Source of the DNA: an uncultured Lewinella sp.
Lineage (GTDB): Bacteria > Bacteroidota > Bacteroidia > Chitinophagales > Saprospiraceae
Reading direction: 5' to 3'
Assembly (NCBI GenBank): GCA_937873655.1
Contig: CALMYQ010000126.1
Location: 1-60,612, forward strand
Length of the DNA stretch: 60,612 bases
Below the pieces are notes generated by a model. That model was not told where the DNA came from. It was given only the letters and a program-made list of their open reading frames with translations, and did not search any database. The first letter of the stretch is position 1. Each line of letters opens with the position of its first letter. Made by a program: the position numbers and the translations under genes. Below are positions 1-9,357 of the stretch, one piece after another.

Positions 1-29
1 TGGAATGTTTCGAATGAATCGATTAAGCT

Positions 30-298
30 GACCAACCTACGGACGCCTGAAATCGAACCAATCGGACCAATCGAACAATCGAAAAATTGAACCAATCGAA
101 CCAATCGACCACGCCGCGGCGTGGCGAATCAATCCAATCAATCGAACAATCGAACCAATCGAACCAATCGAACCAATCAAAAAATTGAATCGAATAAGTC
201 GATTAAGCCGAATGTTACGATTAAGCTGACCAAACGACGGACGTCAATAATCGAACCAATCGAACCAATTGAACCAATCGAACCAATCGAATCAATCC
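30..298. repeat. Degenerate ATCGAACCA tandem repeat block
   Basis: About 270 bp of imperfect tandem copies of a 9-10 bp unit (AATCGAACC, ATCGAACCA and variants), interrupted at 110-120 by a GC-rich GACCACGCCGCGGCGTGG stretch. It lies just past the 3' end of the LacI-family gene and continues to its stop codon. I see no gene in it; the open frames crossing it are repeat-encoded. A few related units recur at 25860-25880. Confidence 0.8.
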
Positions 299-1329
299 AA
301 CGGTTTTTTCCTGAGCGAAGATGCCCGAATGATGACCTCTGTTTCCAGCATGATCGTCTGGACCGGAATGGTCTCCTCAGCTTCCATGATCCGGATGATC
401 TGTTCAACGGCGAGTTTGCCCATGTCGAAGGCGGGGTGATGGACGGTGGACAGGGGCGGGTCGATGATCAGGCAAAGGGGATCATTGTTGAATCCGATGA
501 TGGCGAGGTCTTCCGGTATCCTTTTGCCGACTGATTTAGCGTATTGAATGGCGCTGACCGCGGCGGTATCGTTGGTGGAGAAAATGCCGTCGGGCGGATT
601 GTCTAGCCCGAGCAGGTAAGTGGTCCATTTGACCCCTTCGTCGGCGCTCAGGTTGTCGCCGTGCAGGATGATGGATTCGTCGATGGGCAATCCGGACAAT
701 TTGAGCGCTTCGATATAACCCCGTTTCCGCTCGGCGTAGATGACCTGGTTTTCGGTACCGCCGAAATAGGCAATTCTGCGGCAGCCCTGTTCTACCAGGT
801 GCAGGGTTGCCTTCATGGCGCTTTCAAAGTTGTTGATCACCACCTTGTAGCCGTCGAGATGGCCGGGTATCCGGTCGACAAATACCACCGGCGTGCCGTT
901 GTCGATGAACCGCTCCAGGTGTTTGTAATCGGTGGTTTCCATGGCCAGGGAGACCACAAGTCCGCAGATCCGGCTGTCGTAAAAAGCATTGGTGTTTTCA
1001 ATCTCGTGGTCGTACTTGTCGTGCGACTGTGAAATGAGCACGTTGTAACCCGATTCGCGGGCGGCTTCCTCCATGCCGCTGATCAGGGAGGATTGGAACG
1101 GCCGTTTGATCCAGGAAACCAGAACCCCGATGTTGTTGGTCTGCTGCTTGCGAAGGCTGGCGGCCACGCTGTTGATGCTGTACCCCCGGTCCTTAGCCAG
1201 CTTCTTGATGGTCTTGATCGTTTTTTTGCCGATGCTGTAATGATCGTTCAGCGCCCTGGAAACCGTAGAGGGGGATACATTGAGCTCTTTGGCGAGATCA
1301 TAGATTGTAATGGTGCTTTTTTTCTTCAT
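292..1329 (-). CDS. LacI/GalR-family transcriptional regulator
   Basis: A 345-residue LacI-type regulator. The N-terminus holds a LacI helix-turn-helix (TIYDLAKELNVSPSTVSRAL, about residues 6-26) and hinge helix region, followed by a periplasmic-binding-protein-like effector domain to the C-terminus (NNIGVLVSW near 70, GIFSTNDTAA, DLAIIGFNND). The ATG at 1329 (MKKKSTI) is preferred; an upstream in-frame TTG at 1344 would add five residues. It diverges from the alpha-glucuronidase gene across 187 bp that contain a CAATCGATTG dyad, so it probably represses the glucuronate/xylan genes in response to a sugar acid. The effector is not deducible from sequence; the last codons run into a low-complexity repeat block. 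Confidence 0.93.
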   Translation of the reverse strand: MKKKSTITIYDLAKELNVSPSTVSRALNDHYSIGKKTIKTIKKLAKDRGYSINSVAASLRKQQTNNIGVLVSWIKRPFQSSLISGMEEAARESGYNVLISQSHDKYDHEIENTNAFYDSRICGLVVSLAMETTDYKHLERFIDNGTPVVFVDRIPGHLDGYKVVINNFESAMKATLHLVEQGCRRIAYFGGTENQVIYAERKRGYIEALKLSGLPIDESIILHGDNLSADEGVKWTTYLLGLDNPPDGIFSTNDTAAVSAIQYAKSVGKRIPEDLAIIGFNNDPLCLIIDPPLSTVHHPAFDMGKLAVEQIIRIMEAEETIPVQTIMLETEVIIRASSLRKKPLD

Positions 1330-1432
1330 GGAATTTTGATTCAAGTGAGTGTAGCCGGAAAACCTCCAAAAGTTCGAAAAAAGTAGAACACAGGAGATAT
1401 ATTAAATGCTAAAATTATAAAAATAGATTATG

Positions 1433-1442
1433 CAATCGATTG
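1433..1442. promoter_or_regulatory. Candidate LacI-type operator CAATCGATTG
   Basis: A perfect 10-bp palindrome with a central CpG, in context TGCAATCGATTGAG, in the divergent region between the LacI-family gene and GH67. LacI/GalR proteins characteristically bind dyads with a central CG. A near-consensus -7 element (TAGTTTTC, 1482-1489) follows toward the GH67 gene. Binding is inferred. Confidence 0.5.
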
Positions 1443-1516
1443 AGTTCGCTAAAATTTCCCTAGATTCGCCCTGATACAAGGTAGTTTTCGAAATAGTACT
1501 GCGGTTTATTTCTAAA

Positions 1517-3682
1517 ATGAGAAAATTTGCCCTTTTAATCCTCCTCCAATTCAGCATGGCCGCTTTCTGCCTGGCAGAGGACGGCGGACGCCTTTGGCTG
1601 CGGTATGAAAAGATTGAGGACGCTCAAAAACTCGATCAGTACCGGGCTTCCGTCAAAGGAGTGCTAGTCGAGGGGAATTCCGCAACGGTTGCTGCCATCA
1701 GGGAAGAACTGGAAATGGGGCTTTCCGGGCTGCTGGGCGAATCCATACCCAGGCTAACGGAAATGCAGCAGGAAGGAACGATTGTCGCCGGTACGCCTAC
1801 GTCGTCGTCCTTCATCGCCGGCCTGGGGCTCGACAAAAAACTGGAGCCGCTGGGCGAGGAAGGTTTCCTGATCCAGACCGGCAAGTTCGGCGGCAAAAAA
1901 ATAATCCTGATCGCGGCCAACCGGGATATCGGCGTGCTTTACGGCGCCTTTCACTTCCTTCGCTATCTTCAGACGAACAGCGATCTCGGGAAGCTGGCGG
2001 TCGAATCGGCTCCAAAGCTCAAATTGCGCATCCTCAACCATTGGGACAACCTCGACCGGACGGTGGAGCGCGGTTACGCCGGCTTTTCCATCTGGGACTG
2101 GCACCGGCTGCCGGGTTATATCGATGCCCGGTACAAGGAATACGCCCGCGCCAACGCTTCCATCGGCATCAACGGCGCTGTGGTGACCAATGTGAATGCC
2201 AATTCGCTGATCCTGCGGCCGGATTACCTGGAAAAGGTGCGCGCCCTGGCGGACGTGTTCAGGCCTTACGGCATCCGGGTCTACCTGACCGCGCGGTTCA
2301 ATGCACCGATGGAGCTCGGCAAACTGAAAACGGCCGACCCCCTGGATCCTGAAGTCCGGCAATGGTGGAAAGACAAGATCGATGAGATTTACACCCTGGT
2401 CCCCGATTTCGGCGGGTTTCTGGTGAAAGCCAACTCAGAAGGCCAGCCGGGGCCGCAAAACTACAACCGGACCCATGCGGAAGGCGCCGATATGCTGGCC
2501 CAACCGCTGAAAGCCCACAACGGGGTCGTCATGTGGCGCGCCTTCGTTTACAGCGGCGATGTGCCCGTAGATCGCTCAAAACAGGCCAATAATGAATTCG
2601 TCCCGCTCGACGGTCAGTTTGCGGACAATGTCCTGGTGCAGGTCAAGAACGGCCCGATTGACTTTCAACCCAGGGAACCTTTCCATCCCCTGTTCGGCGC
2701 CATGCCGTCCACCCCGCTGATGATGGAATTCCAGGTTACCCAGGAATACCTCGGCCAGGGCACGCACCTGGTCTACCTGGCGCCAATGTGGGAAGAAGTG
2801 CTGGATGCCGATACCTACGCCAAAGGAGGGGGATCAACCGTCGCAAAAGTGATCGACGGTAGCCTGGAGGGCCACAAACTGAGCGGCATGGCCGGGGTGT
2901 CCAACATCGGCAACGACCGCAACTGGACGGGCCATCTCTTCGGCCAGGCCAACTGGTACGCTTACGGCCGGCTGGCCTGGAACCCTGAGCTGGGGTCTGC
3001 CGAAATAGCAAGGGAATGGATCCGGATGACCCTCTCCAATGACCCGGGGTTGGTGGAAAAGGTCAGTTCCTTCATGATGGCCTCTCACGAAGCCTGTGTG
3101 GATTATATGACGCCGCTGGGTCTTCATCATATCATGGGCGCCGGCCACCATTACGGTCCCGGACCCTGGGTGAGCAGGATGTCAAGACCCGACTGGACTT
3201 CGGTTTATTATCACAAGGCGGATAAGGAAGGTGTGGGTTTTGACCGGACTCCTGCCGGCAGCAACGCCGTGGAGCAGTACTTTGAGCCGGTCCGCGATGA
3301 ATTTACATCGCTGGAAACGTGTCCCGAAAAATACCTGCTCTGGTTTCACCACGTCAAATGGGCGGACAAACTGGCTTCCGGCAAAACGCTCTGGGAAGAA
3401 CTTTGCCTGCATTACCATCATGGCGCGGAAGCGGTAAGCCGGATGCGCACAAGCTGGGAATCGCTCAAAGGAAAGATCGACGAAGAGCGATTTGAACAGG
3501 TGGACATGCTGCTGGGCATACAGGAAAAGGAGGCGAAATGGTGGCGGGATGCCTGCCTGTCTTATTTTCAAACCTTTTCCGGTATGGACATCCCGGCCGG
3601 ACTGGAGAAGCCGGAGCATGACCTGCTCTATTACGAATCCCTGTCTTTTCCCTATGCGCCCGGGATCAGGCCGCGGTGGTAA
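1517..3682 (+). CDS. aguA: GH67 alpha-glucuronidase, exported
   Basis: A 721-residue GH67 enzyme, the usual family length. It removes (4-O-methyl-)glucuronic acid from the end of xylo-oligosaccharides. An N-terminal signal peptide (MRKFALLILLQFSMAAFCLA) predicts export to the periplasm. The N-terminal GH67 domain is followed by the TIM barrel with the hallmark NHWDNLDRTVERGYAG (about 174-189) and the general-acid region KANSEGQPGP (Glu308); the C-terminal domain runs to residue 721. It opens a same-strand run with SDR, uxuA and GH3 and diverges from the LacI regulator, so induction by released uronic acid is likely. Confidence 0.95.
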   Translation: MRKFALLILLQFSMAAFCLAEDGGRLWLRYEKIEDAQKLDQYRASVKGVLVEGNSATVAAIREELEMGLSGLLGESIPRLTEMQQEGTIVAGTPTSSSFIAGLGLDKKLEPLGEEGFLIQTGKFGGKKIILIAANRDIGVLYGAFHFLRYLQTNSDLGKLAVESAPKLKLRILNHWDNLDRTVERGYAGFSIWDWHRLPGYIDARYKEYARANASIGINGAVVTNVNANSLILRPDYLEKVRALADVFRPYGIRVYLTARFNAPMELGKLKTADPLDPEVRQWWKDKIDEIYTLVPDFGGFLVKANSEGQPGPQNYNRTHAEGADMLAQPLKAHNGVVMWRAFVYSGDVPVDRSKQANNEFVPLDGQFADNVLVQVKNGPIDFQPREPFHPLFGAMPSTPLMMEFQVTQEYLGQGTHLVYLAPMWEEVLDADTYAKGGGSTVAKVIDGSLEGHKLSGMAGVSNIGNDRNWTGHLFGQANWYAYGRLAWNPELGSAEIAREWIRMTLSNDPGLVEKVSSFMMASHEACVDYMTPLGLHHIMGAGHHYGPGPWVSRMSRPDWTSVYYHKADKEGVGFDRTPAGSNAVEQYFEPVRDEFTSLETCPEKYLLWFHHVKWADKLASGKTLWEELCLHYHHGAEAVSRMRTSWESLKGKIDEERFEQVDMLLGIQEKEAKWWRDACLSYFQTFSGMDIPAGLEKPEHDLLYYESLSFPYAPGIRPRW

Positions 3683-3737
3683 GCGGGTAATTGGAAAAAT
3701 GGACACTTAAAGCAACTGATATTCGCAATTACACAAA

Positions 3738-4481
3738 ATGATCAACCAACTAACAGCCATTGTGACCGGCGGCGGCTCCGGTATCGGGTTTGCCGTCGCC
3801 AGGAAGTTCACGGAAAACGGAGTACTTACCTATATCACTGGCCGGGACCGGGAAAAACTCGAAAACGCTGCCAAAGAACTGGGTGAATTGTGCCGGCCTG
3901 CCCGGTTGGACATGAACGAACTGGACAAAATCCCAGGATTTATCCAGGAAGTTGCAGCCCGCCACGGCCATATTGATATCCTGGTCAACAATGCCGGCAT
4001 CAATTTGAAAAAGCACCTGACCGAAGTGACGGACGAAGAATTCCAGCGCATAATCACCACCAACCTCACTGCAGCCTTTGTCATTTCAAGGGAAGCTGTC
4101 CGGAGCATGCTGCCCCGCAAGAAAGGGTGCATTATCCACATCAGCTCAATGGCGGCCCATTACGGTATTCCCAACGTCGTTGCTTATTCCGCCTCCAAGA
4201 CCGGGTTGGAAGGCATGACCCGGTCAATGGCCGTGGACCTGTCCCCGGAAGGTATCCGGGTAAACTGCATCGCTCCGGGGTATATCGTGACGGCCATGAC
4301 CTCCAAAGCCTTCAACGGGGATCCGCAACGGCAATCCAAGGTCTTGTCGCGCACACCCATGGGTAAAATGGGCAACCCGGAGGACATTGCCAACGCCGCC
4401 TGGTTCCTGGCCTCGGATCAGGCTGCCTTCATCACCGGCGAAGTGCTGAAAGTGGACGGCGGAAATTCAATAGGCTTTTAA
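3738..4481 (+). CDS. SDR-family oxidoreductase, probable fructuronate/mannonate reductase step
   Basis: A 247-residue classical short-chain dehydrogenase: cofactor motif TGGGSGIG (about 10-17), NNAG (about 84-87), catalytic Ser followed by YSASK (about 148-152), and the late PG motif. Between alpha-glucuronidase and mannonate dehydratase, the step missing from the pathway is reduction of D-fructuronate to D-mannonate, which in several Bacteroidota is done by an SDR rather than by UxuB. That assignment rests on context; a gluconate 5-dehydrogenase or KduD-like activity is the main alternative. It starts 55 bp after the GH67 stop, which suggests cotranscription. Confidence 0.9.
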   Translation: MINQLTAIVTGGGSGIGFAVARKFTENGVLTYITGRDREKLENAAKELGELCRPARLDMNELDKIPGFIQEVAARHGHIDILVNNAGINLKKHLTEVTDEEFQRIITTNLTAAFVISREAVRSMLPRKKGCIIHISSMAAHYGIPNVVAYSASKTGLEGMTRSMAVDLSPEGIRVNCIAPGYIVTAMTSKAFNGDPQRQSKVLSRTPMGKMGNPEDIANAAWFLASDQAAFITGEVLKVDGGNSIGF

Positions 4482-4588
4482 TTCTTGACCGAAACGTACA
4501 GTTAAACAGCAGCACCGGAACACCTGCAAGGCGTATTTGTCCCCAATCCGGGTTTCCGGGTCTCCAAATCAAGGCTACTATGATCAGG

Positions 4589-5767
4589 ATGGAACAAACC
4601 ATGCGCTGGTACGGCCCGCACGACGTGGTCAGGCTCAGCGATATCCGTCAGGCAGGGTGTACCGGTGTGGTAACGGCACTGCACCATATCCCTTACGGTG
4701 AGGTATGGACGATCGGGGAGATCGAAAAGCGTAAAAAAATGGTGGAGGACGCCGGCATGACCTGGACGGTCATCGAAAGCCTCCCGGTGCACGAGGACAT
4801 CAAAAAGCAAACGGGCAACTGGCGTCAATACATCGCGAATTACCAAACCAGCCTGCGAAATGTCGCCCAGTGCGGGCTCAAGGTCGTCACCTACAATTTC
4901 ATGCCCATCCTGGATTGGCTCCGGACCAACCCGGCGTATACCCTCCCGGACGGCAGCAGAGCCCTCCGGTTTGAAAGAGCGGCCTTTATCGCATTTGACC
5001 TGTTTGTACTGGAACGTCCGGATGCCGCCCGCGATTATTCCGCGGGGGAAATTGCCAGGGCCAAAACCCGGTACGATTCGATGAGCGAGGAAGAGCGGAA
5101 GGTGTTGTTTACCAACATACTGCTGGGGTTGCCCGGCAGCGATGAAGCCTTTACCCTCGACCAGGTCCGGACAGCCCTGAAAACCTATGCGGATATTGAT
5201 GCGGCCAAATTAAAGGAACACCTCTTCCATTTTCTCCGCGAAGTGGTGCCGGTCGCAGCGGAATGCGGCCTGCAAATGGCCATCCACCCGGACGATCCGC
5301 CGTTTTCGGTGCTCGGCCTGCCGCGGGTGGTTTGTACCGAACAAGATGCCCGGGCCCTGCTCGATGCTGTACCCTCGCCGGCCAACGGGCTCTGCCTTTG
5401 CACCGGCTCCTACGGCGCCCGGCCGGATAATGACCTGCCGGGCATGATCCGGCGCTTTGGGGAGCACATCCATTTCCTGCACCTGCGCAACACCAAACGG
5501 GATGACGAGGGCAATTTCTTTGAAGCCGACCACCTTGCAGGCGATACGGACATGGCCGCTGTGGTGAAGGAGGTTCTCCAGGTCATGAACCGCAGGGGCG
5601 TTTCAATCCCCATGCGACCCGATCACGGCCACCAGATGCTGGATGACCTGGATAAAAAGACCTATCCCGGCTATTCCGCCATCGGGCGGTTGCGCGGTCT
5701 GGCCGAATTGAGGGGATTGGAAGAGGGGTTGGCTTATTTGCTGGATGCTGCCCGCCGCGGCTCTTGA
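4589..5767 (+). CDS. uxuA: Mannonate dehydratase
   Basis: A 392-residue UxuA. It dehydrates D-mannonate to 2-keto-3-deoxy-D-gluconate, the entry to the Entner-Doudoroff lower branch. The N-terminus [10 protein letters not shown] and [16 protein letters not shown] match the family closely; later metal-site segments include [21 protein letters not shown] and MRPDHGHQ. An in-frame ATG three codons upstream (4580) exists, but the MEQT start fits UxuA. No kdgK or kdgA is in the window, so the downstream enzymes must lie elsewhere. Confidence 0.95.
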   Translation: MEQTMRWYGPHDVVRLSDIRQAGCTGVVTALHHIPYGEVWTIGEIEKRKKMVEDAGMTWTVIESLPVHEDIKKQTGNWRQYIANYQTSLRNVAQCGLKVVTYNFMPILDWLRTNPAYTLPDGSRALRFERAAFIAFDLFVLERPDAARDYSAGEIARAKTRYDSMSEEERKVLFTNILLGLPGSDEAFTLDQVRTALKTYADIDAAKLKEHLFHFLREVVPVAAECGLQMAIHPDDPPFSVLGLPRVVCTEQDARALLDAVPSPANGLCLCTGSYGARPDNDLPGMIRRFGEHIHFLHLRNTKRDDEGNFFEADHLAGDTDMAAVVKEVLQVMNRRGVSIPMRPDHGHQMLDDLDKKTYPGYSAIGRLRGLAELRGLEEGLAYLLDAARRGS

Positions 5768-5965
5768 GGAGCTATGGCGAACGAGGGATGCTAAATACTT
5801 GATCTAAACTGTTCAGAAGAAACTGTTCAGGATTTTGTTTCAAATCGATTTTTAGTGCACGCAGCGTGATGAAAATCAAAGCTTTGCGTCTTTGCGTTAA
5901 AACCATTTTTTTGAACATTCTCTATTTGCAACGTAAAATTTTACGTCGCTACTGACAACTTTCAC
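5768..5965. other. Intergenic region upstream of GH3
   Basis: 198 bp without a gene. It holds a half-dyad GTGATGAAAATCA near 5868, a near-consensus -7 (TCTATTTG, 5921-5928) and a 16-bp perfect palindrome ACGTAAAATTTTACGT (5931-5946), listed separately. Confidence 0.6.
5931..5946. repeat. REP-like palindrome ACGTAAAATTTTACGT
   Basis: A perfect 16-bp palindrome; to the right it continues CGCTAC. Its architecture (GACG-AAAATTTT-CGTC core) matches the 28-bp palindrome inside the REP-transposase pseudogene at 53542-53569, so both look like members of one dispersed palindromic family. It ends 20 bp before the GH3 start codon. Confidence 0.65.
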
Positions 5966-8317
5966 ATGACCAACAAACTCACCACCTTAATCCTGATTTC
6001 CGTTCTGGCGATTGCCCAGGGATGTCAAAATGGAGGCTCGCCGGGAGCTGATGCCTACAAGGATGCTGCGTTGCCGGTTGAAACCCGGATAAAAAGCCTG
6101 CTGGCCCAAATGACGGTTGATGAAAAACTGGCGCAGATACAATGCATCTGGCAGCAAAAGCGGCATATCCTGGATGCGCAGGGCAATTTGAACCCCGACA
6201 GTGCTGCCGTTTACCTCAAGGATGGGATCGGGCAGATCGGCCGACCCAGCGAAGGGCCTGACCGGACGACCAATTCCGGGCGGGATGCGGCGGCCAATGC
6301 GCGGTTTACCAACGCGGTTCAGAAATTTCTGGTCGAAAATACGCGACTGGGCATTCCGGCATTTTTTCACGAGGAATGCCTGCACGGTCATGCTGCCCGG
6401 GATGGAACCAGCTTCCCGCAGCCGATCGGCCTGGCGAGCACCTGGGACCGGCAACTGATCGAGGATCTTTTCACCATGACAGCCCGCGAGGCCAGAGCCA
6501 GAGGCGCCCACCAGGCGCTGACGCCGGTGGTTGACATCGTCCGGGATCCCCGGTGGGGCCGTACAGAAGAAACCTACGGGGAAGATCCCTATCTGGCCGG
6601 TGAAATGGGGTTGGCTGCTGTTTACGGATTTCAGGGAAGGGGCGGCAGGATCGACAGCGAACACCTTGTGGCTACCCTCAAACATATGACCGGCCACGGG
6701 CAACCCGAAGGCGGCAACAATATCGGTCCGGCAAGCATCTCTGAACGGGTGATCCGGGAATTGTTCCTGCCGCCGTTCAAAAAATGCATCCAACAAGGTA
6801 AAGCCCGCAGCGTAATGGCCTCCTACAACGAGATCGACGGGGTACCCAGCCATGCCAACAAATGGCTGATACAGGATATTTTGCGCGGGGAATGGGGCTT
6901 TGACGGTACGGTGGTTTCGGATTATTACGCCGTTCGCGAATTGGCGGACCGCCATCATGTCGCCGCCGATTGGAAGGCCTCCGGGATACTTGCCCTCACC
7001 ACGGGAATCGATATCGAATTGCCCGACCAGGAGACGTACCGCCTGCTCAGGGACGATTTTGAAAACGGAGACCTCCCGATGTCGGTGCTGGATACGGCGG
7101 TTGCACGCAACCTGAAGCTCAAATTCGAGCTGGGACTTTTTGAGAATCCATACGTGGACGAAGAAAAGGCGCGTGCTGAGGTCGGTTCCGAAAAGAACGC
7201 CGCCCTGGCCTTGAAAGCGGCGGAAGAGACCATGGTACTGCTGCAAAACCGGGATAACCTGGCGCCCCTGGATGCGGGTAAATATAAGACGGTTGCCGTG
7301 ATCGGCCCCAATGCCGACAAAGTACTGCTGGGTGGCTACACGGATTACCCCAAATATTTTGTGACCGTGTTGCAGGGGATCCGGGAAAAACTGGGCAACC
7401 AGACCAGGGTCCTGTACGCCGAGGGCTGCGGCATCACCCAACCCGGCAACTGGTACAACGACCCTGTGCTGCCGACCGATCCGGCCGAGGACCGGAAAAA
7501 GATCGCGGATGCCGTTTCCGTGGCCCGTCAGGCCGATCTGGTGATCCTGGCCATCGGGGGCAATGAACTGACCAGCCGGGAAGCCTGGGCGGAATCCCAC
7601 CTCGGCGACCGTACGAGCCTGGAATTGGTAGGCCTGCAAAACGAACTCGTTGACCGGATCGCGGCGGTTGGAAAACCCACGGTCGCCCTGTTGTTCAATG
7701 GCCGGCCGTTGGCGATACAAAACGTTTTGGAAAAGGTCCCGGCAGTATTTGAATGCTGGTACCTCGGCCAGGAATGCGGCCGGGGGGTAGCCAACGTGCT
7801 GTTCGGCGATGTGAACCCCGGCGGGAAATTGCCGATCAGTTTTCCGCGTTCGGCCGGGCATATCCCCGCATTTTACAACTACAAGCCGACGGCACGGCGG
7901 GGGTACCTCTGGGATGAGGTATCGCCTCTGTTCGCCTTTGGTTACGGGTTGAGCTATACGACCTTTGAGACAGGAGAACCGGTTTTAGCCAAAGCGACCA
8001 TCGGTAAAGCCGACAACGTAACGGTTTCGGTCGATGTGACCAACACAGGGCAGCGCGCCGGTCAGGAAGTGGTACAACTCTATATCCGCGACAGGGTGAG
8101 CAGCGTTACGCGCCCGGTAAAGGAATTGAAGGGTTTTGAAAAGATCGCGCTGGCGCCCGGTGAAAAGAAGACCGTGCAGTTCACGCTTGGCCCGGATGAT
8201 CTGGCTCTTTGGGACGTCAATATGAAATGGGTGGTGGAGCCTGGGGAGTTTGAGGTGATGGCGGGGAGTTCTTCGCGGGATGAGGATCTGAAGAAGGTGG
8301 TGCTGAAGGTTGAGTGA
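5966..8317 (+). CDS. GH3 beta-glycosidase lipoprotein (beta-xylosidase/beta-glucosidase)
   Basis: A 783-residue GH3 enzyme. The signal peptide ends in a lipobox (AIAQGC, Cys20), so it is probably a membrane-anchored periplasmic lipoprotein. The N-terminal GH3 barrel contains KHMTGHGQPEGGNN and the nucleophile motif VVSDYY with Asp319; the C-terminal alpha/beta sandwich and a fibronectin-III-like tail (about 690-783) follow. In this locus, with GH67 and glucuronate catabolism, hydrolysis of xylo-oligosaccharides is the most likely role, but GH3 substrate cannot be fixed from sequence. The 198-bp gap suggests its own promoter. Confidence 0.92.
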   Translation: MTNKLTTLILISVLAIAQGCQNGGSPGADAYKDAALPVETRIKSLLAQMTVDEKLAQIQCIWQQKRHILDAQGNLNPDSAAVYLKDGIGQIGRPSEGPDRTTNSGRDAAANARFTNAVQKFLVENTRLGIPAFFHEECLHGHAARDGTSFPQPIGLASTWDRQLIEDLFTMTAREARARGAHQALTPVVDIVRDPRWGRTEETYGEDPYLAGEMGLAAVYGFQGRGGRIDSEHLVATLKHMTGHGQPEGGNNIGPASISERVIRELFLPPFKKCIQQGKARSVMASYNEIDGVPSHANKWLIQDILRGEWGFDGTVVSDYYAVRELADRHHVAADWKASGILALTTGIDIELPDQETYRLLRDDFENGDLPMSVLDTAVARNLKLKFELGLFENPYVDEEKARAEVGSEKNAALALKAAEETMVLLQNRDNLAPLDAGKYKTVAVIGPNADKVLLGGYTDYPKYFVTVLQGIREKLGNQTRVLYAEGCGITQPGNWYNDPVLPTDPAEDRKKIADAVSVARQADLVILAIGGNELTSREAWAESHLGDRTSLELVGLQNELVDRIAAVGKPTVALLFNGRPLAIQNVLEKVPAVFECWYLGQECGRGVANVLFGDVNPGGKLPISFPRSAGHIPAFYNYKPTARRGYLWDEVSPLFAFGYGLSYTTFETGEPVLAKATIGKADNVTVSVDVTNTGQRAGQEVVQLYIRDRVSSVTRPVKELKGFEKIALAPGEKKTVQFTLGPDDLALWDVNMKWVVEPGEFEVMAGSSSRDEDLKKVVLKVE

Positions 8318-8325
8318 TGTTTGGA

Positions 8326-8515
8326 CCACTAAGGGCACTCAGGGCACTAAGAGGGGTGAGGGGAAGGAATTGATGATTACATGATTTCTGATTGTTGATG
8401 GGGCGGCAGGTTATTAAGCCGGGGCGGGGGCGTGTGTGGGCGGATTGATAAGCTGGAGTCATAAGGGCGGGAGCAAATCCCGGTCTTGTCTTAGTGATCT
8501 GAGTGCCCTTAGTGG
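8326..8515. repeat. Inverted CCACTAAGGGCACT repeats between convergent genes
   Basis: CCACTAAGGGCACTCAG (from 8326, extending GGCACTAAGA to 8352) recurs inverted at 8490-8515, ending CTGAGTGCCCTTAGTGG. The arms are about 26 bp with two mismatches and enclose about 137 bp without a gene. They sit between the convergent GH3 and MBL-fold genes. Such arms could form a long-range stem acting as a bidirectional stop; they may instead be two copies of a dispersed repeat. Confidence 0.7.
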
Positions 8516-8526
8516 AAAAAAAACAA

Positions 8527-9357
8527 TCAGGAACTCACCGCCACGATCCGGCCGCGCTCGTCCTGGGTCACCTGGGTGTAAGCTGTTTCCGGGTCATGTT
8601 CGAAAACCAGATAATGCCCTTCCCGGGCGGCGTCTTCCAGGATGCGGTTCTTTTCCTTGAGGGTTTCCAGCGGGCGCAAATCATAGGCCATGATATAGGG
8701 CATGCCGATATGGAAGGATGAAGGGATCACATCCGCGCAATATACATACGTTTTGCCTTCCGCTTCGATGAGCAGGATCATCATGGCTTCCGTGTGGCCG
8801 TAAACAAACCGGACGCGGATGCCCGGCAACCATTCGACATCCCCGGCTGAAGGCTCGATGAACCGCAGCACGCCGGCTTCTTGCAGCGGGACGATATTCT
8901 CCTTCAAAAACGACGCAGCCTCGCGCGGATTGGGATTGACGGCCCATTCGTAATGCGGGCGATTGCTCCAATAGGTTGCGTTGGGGAATGCCGGTTCCAG
9001 TTCGCCGGACTCCGTGCGGATAACGGCGCCGCCTACGTGGTCGAAATGCAGGTGGGTGAGGAACACGTCGGTGATATCTTCCGCTTGCAGGCCGATCTTG
9101 CGGAGGGAGCCCATCAGCGAGTCATTACCGTGGGGTTCAAAAATGCTGCGGAATTTGGCGTCCTGTTTGTTGCCGACCCCGGTATCCACGAGGATTTTGC
9201 GGTCGTCAGTTTCGAGGAGGAGGCAGCGCATGGCCCAGGTGCAGAGGTTATTTTCGTCGGGCGGGTTGAGCCGGGCCCACAAGCGTTTGGGGACGACGCC
9301 GAACATGGCTCCGCCGTCCAGTTTAAGGAATCCGGTTTCGATGAAGTGAATTTTCAT
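8527..9357 (-). CDS. MBL-fold metallo-hydrolase
   Basis: A 276-residue metallo-beta-lactamase-fold hydrolase with a complete dinuclear metal motif THLHFDHVGG (about 100-109), a later His in GHTEAMM and Asp in YCADVIP. The layout resembles lactonase-type MBL proteins (AHL lactonase-like), but substrate is unknown. There is no signal peptide, so it is cytosolic. Its ATG overlaps the ribH stop by 4 bp on the same strand, which implies translational coupling with ribH. Confidence 0.9.
   Translation of the reverse strand: MKIHFIETGFLKLDGGAMFGVVPKRLWARLNPPDENNLCTWAMRCLLLETDDRKILVDTGVGNKQDAKFRSIFEPHGNDSLMGSLRKIGLQAEDITDVFLTHLHFDHVGGAVIRTESGELEPAFPNATYWSNRPHYEWAVNPNPREAASFLKENIVPLQEAGVLRFIEPSAGDVEWLPGIRVRFVYGHTEAMMILLIEAEGKTYVYCADVIPSSFHIGMPYIMAYDLRPLETLKEKNRILEDAAREGHYLVFEHDPETAYTQVTQDERGRIVAVSS

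Noticed and set aside
5860..5882. A ninth Crp-type site before the GH3 gene (GTGATGAAAATCA)
   Set aside because: Only one half matches and the spacing to the -7 candidate is about 40 nt, unlike the 21-22 nt of the others.
5987..7861. A 624-residue open frame antisense to the GH3 gene
   Set aside because: Shadow frame in GC-rich coding DNA; no family motifs, while the opposite strand is a complete GH3 enzyme.
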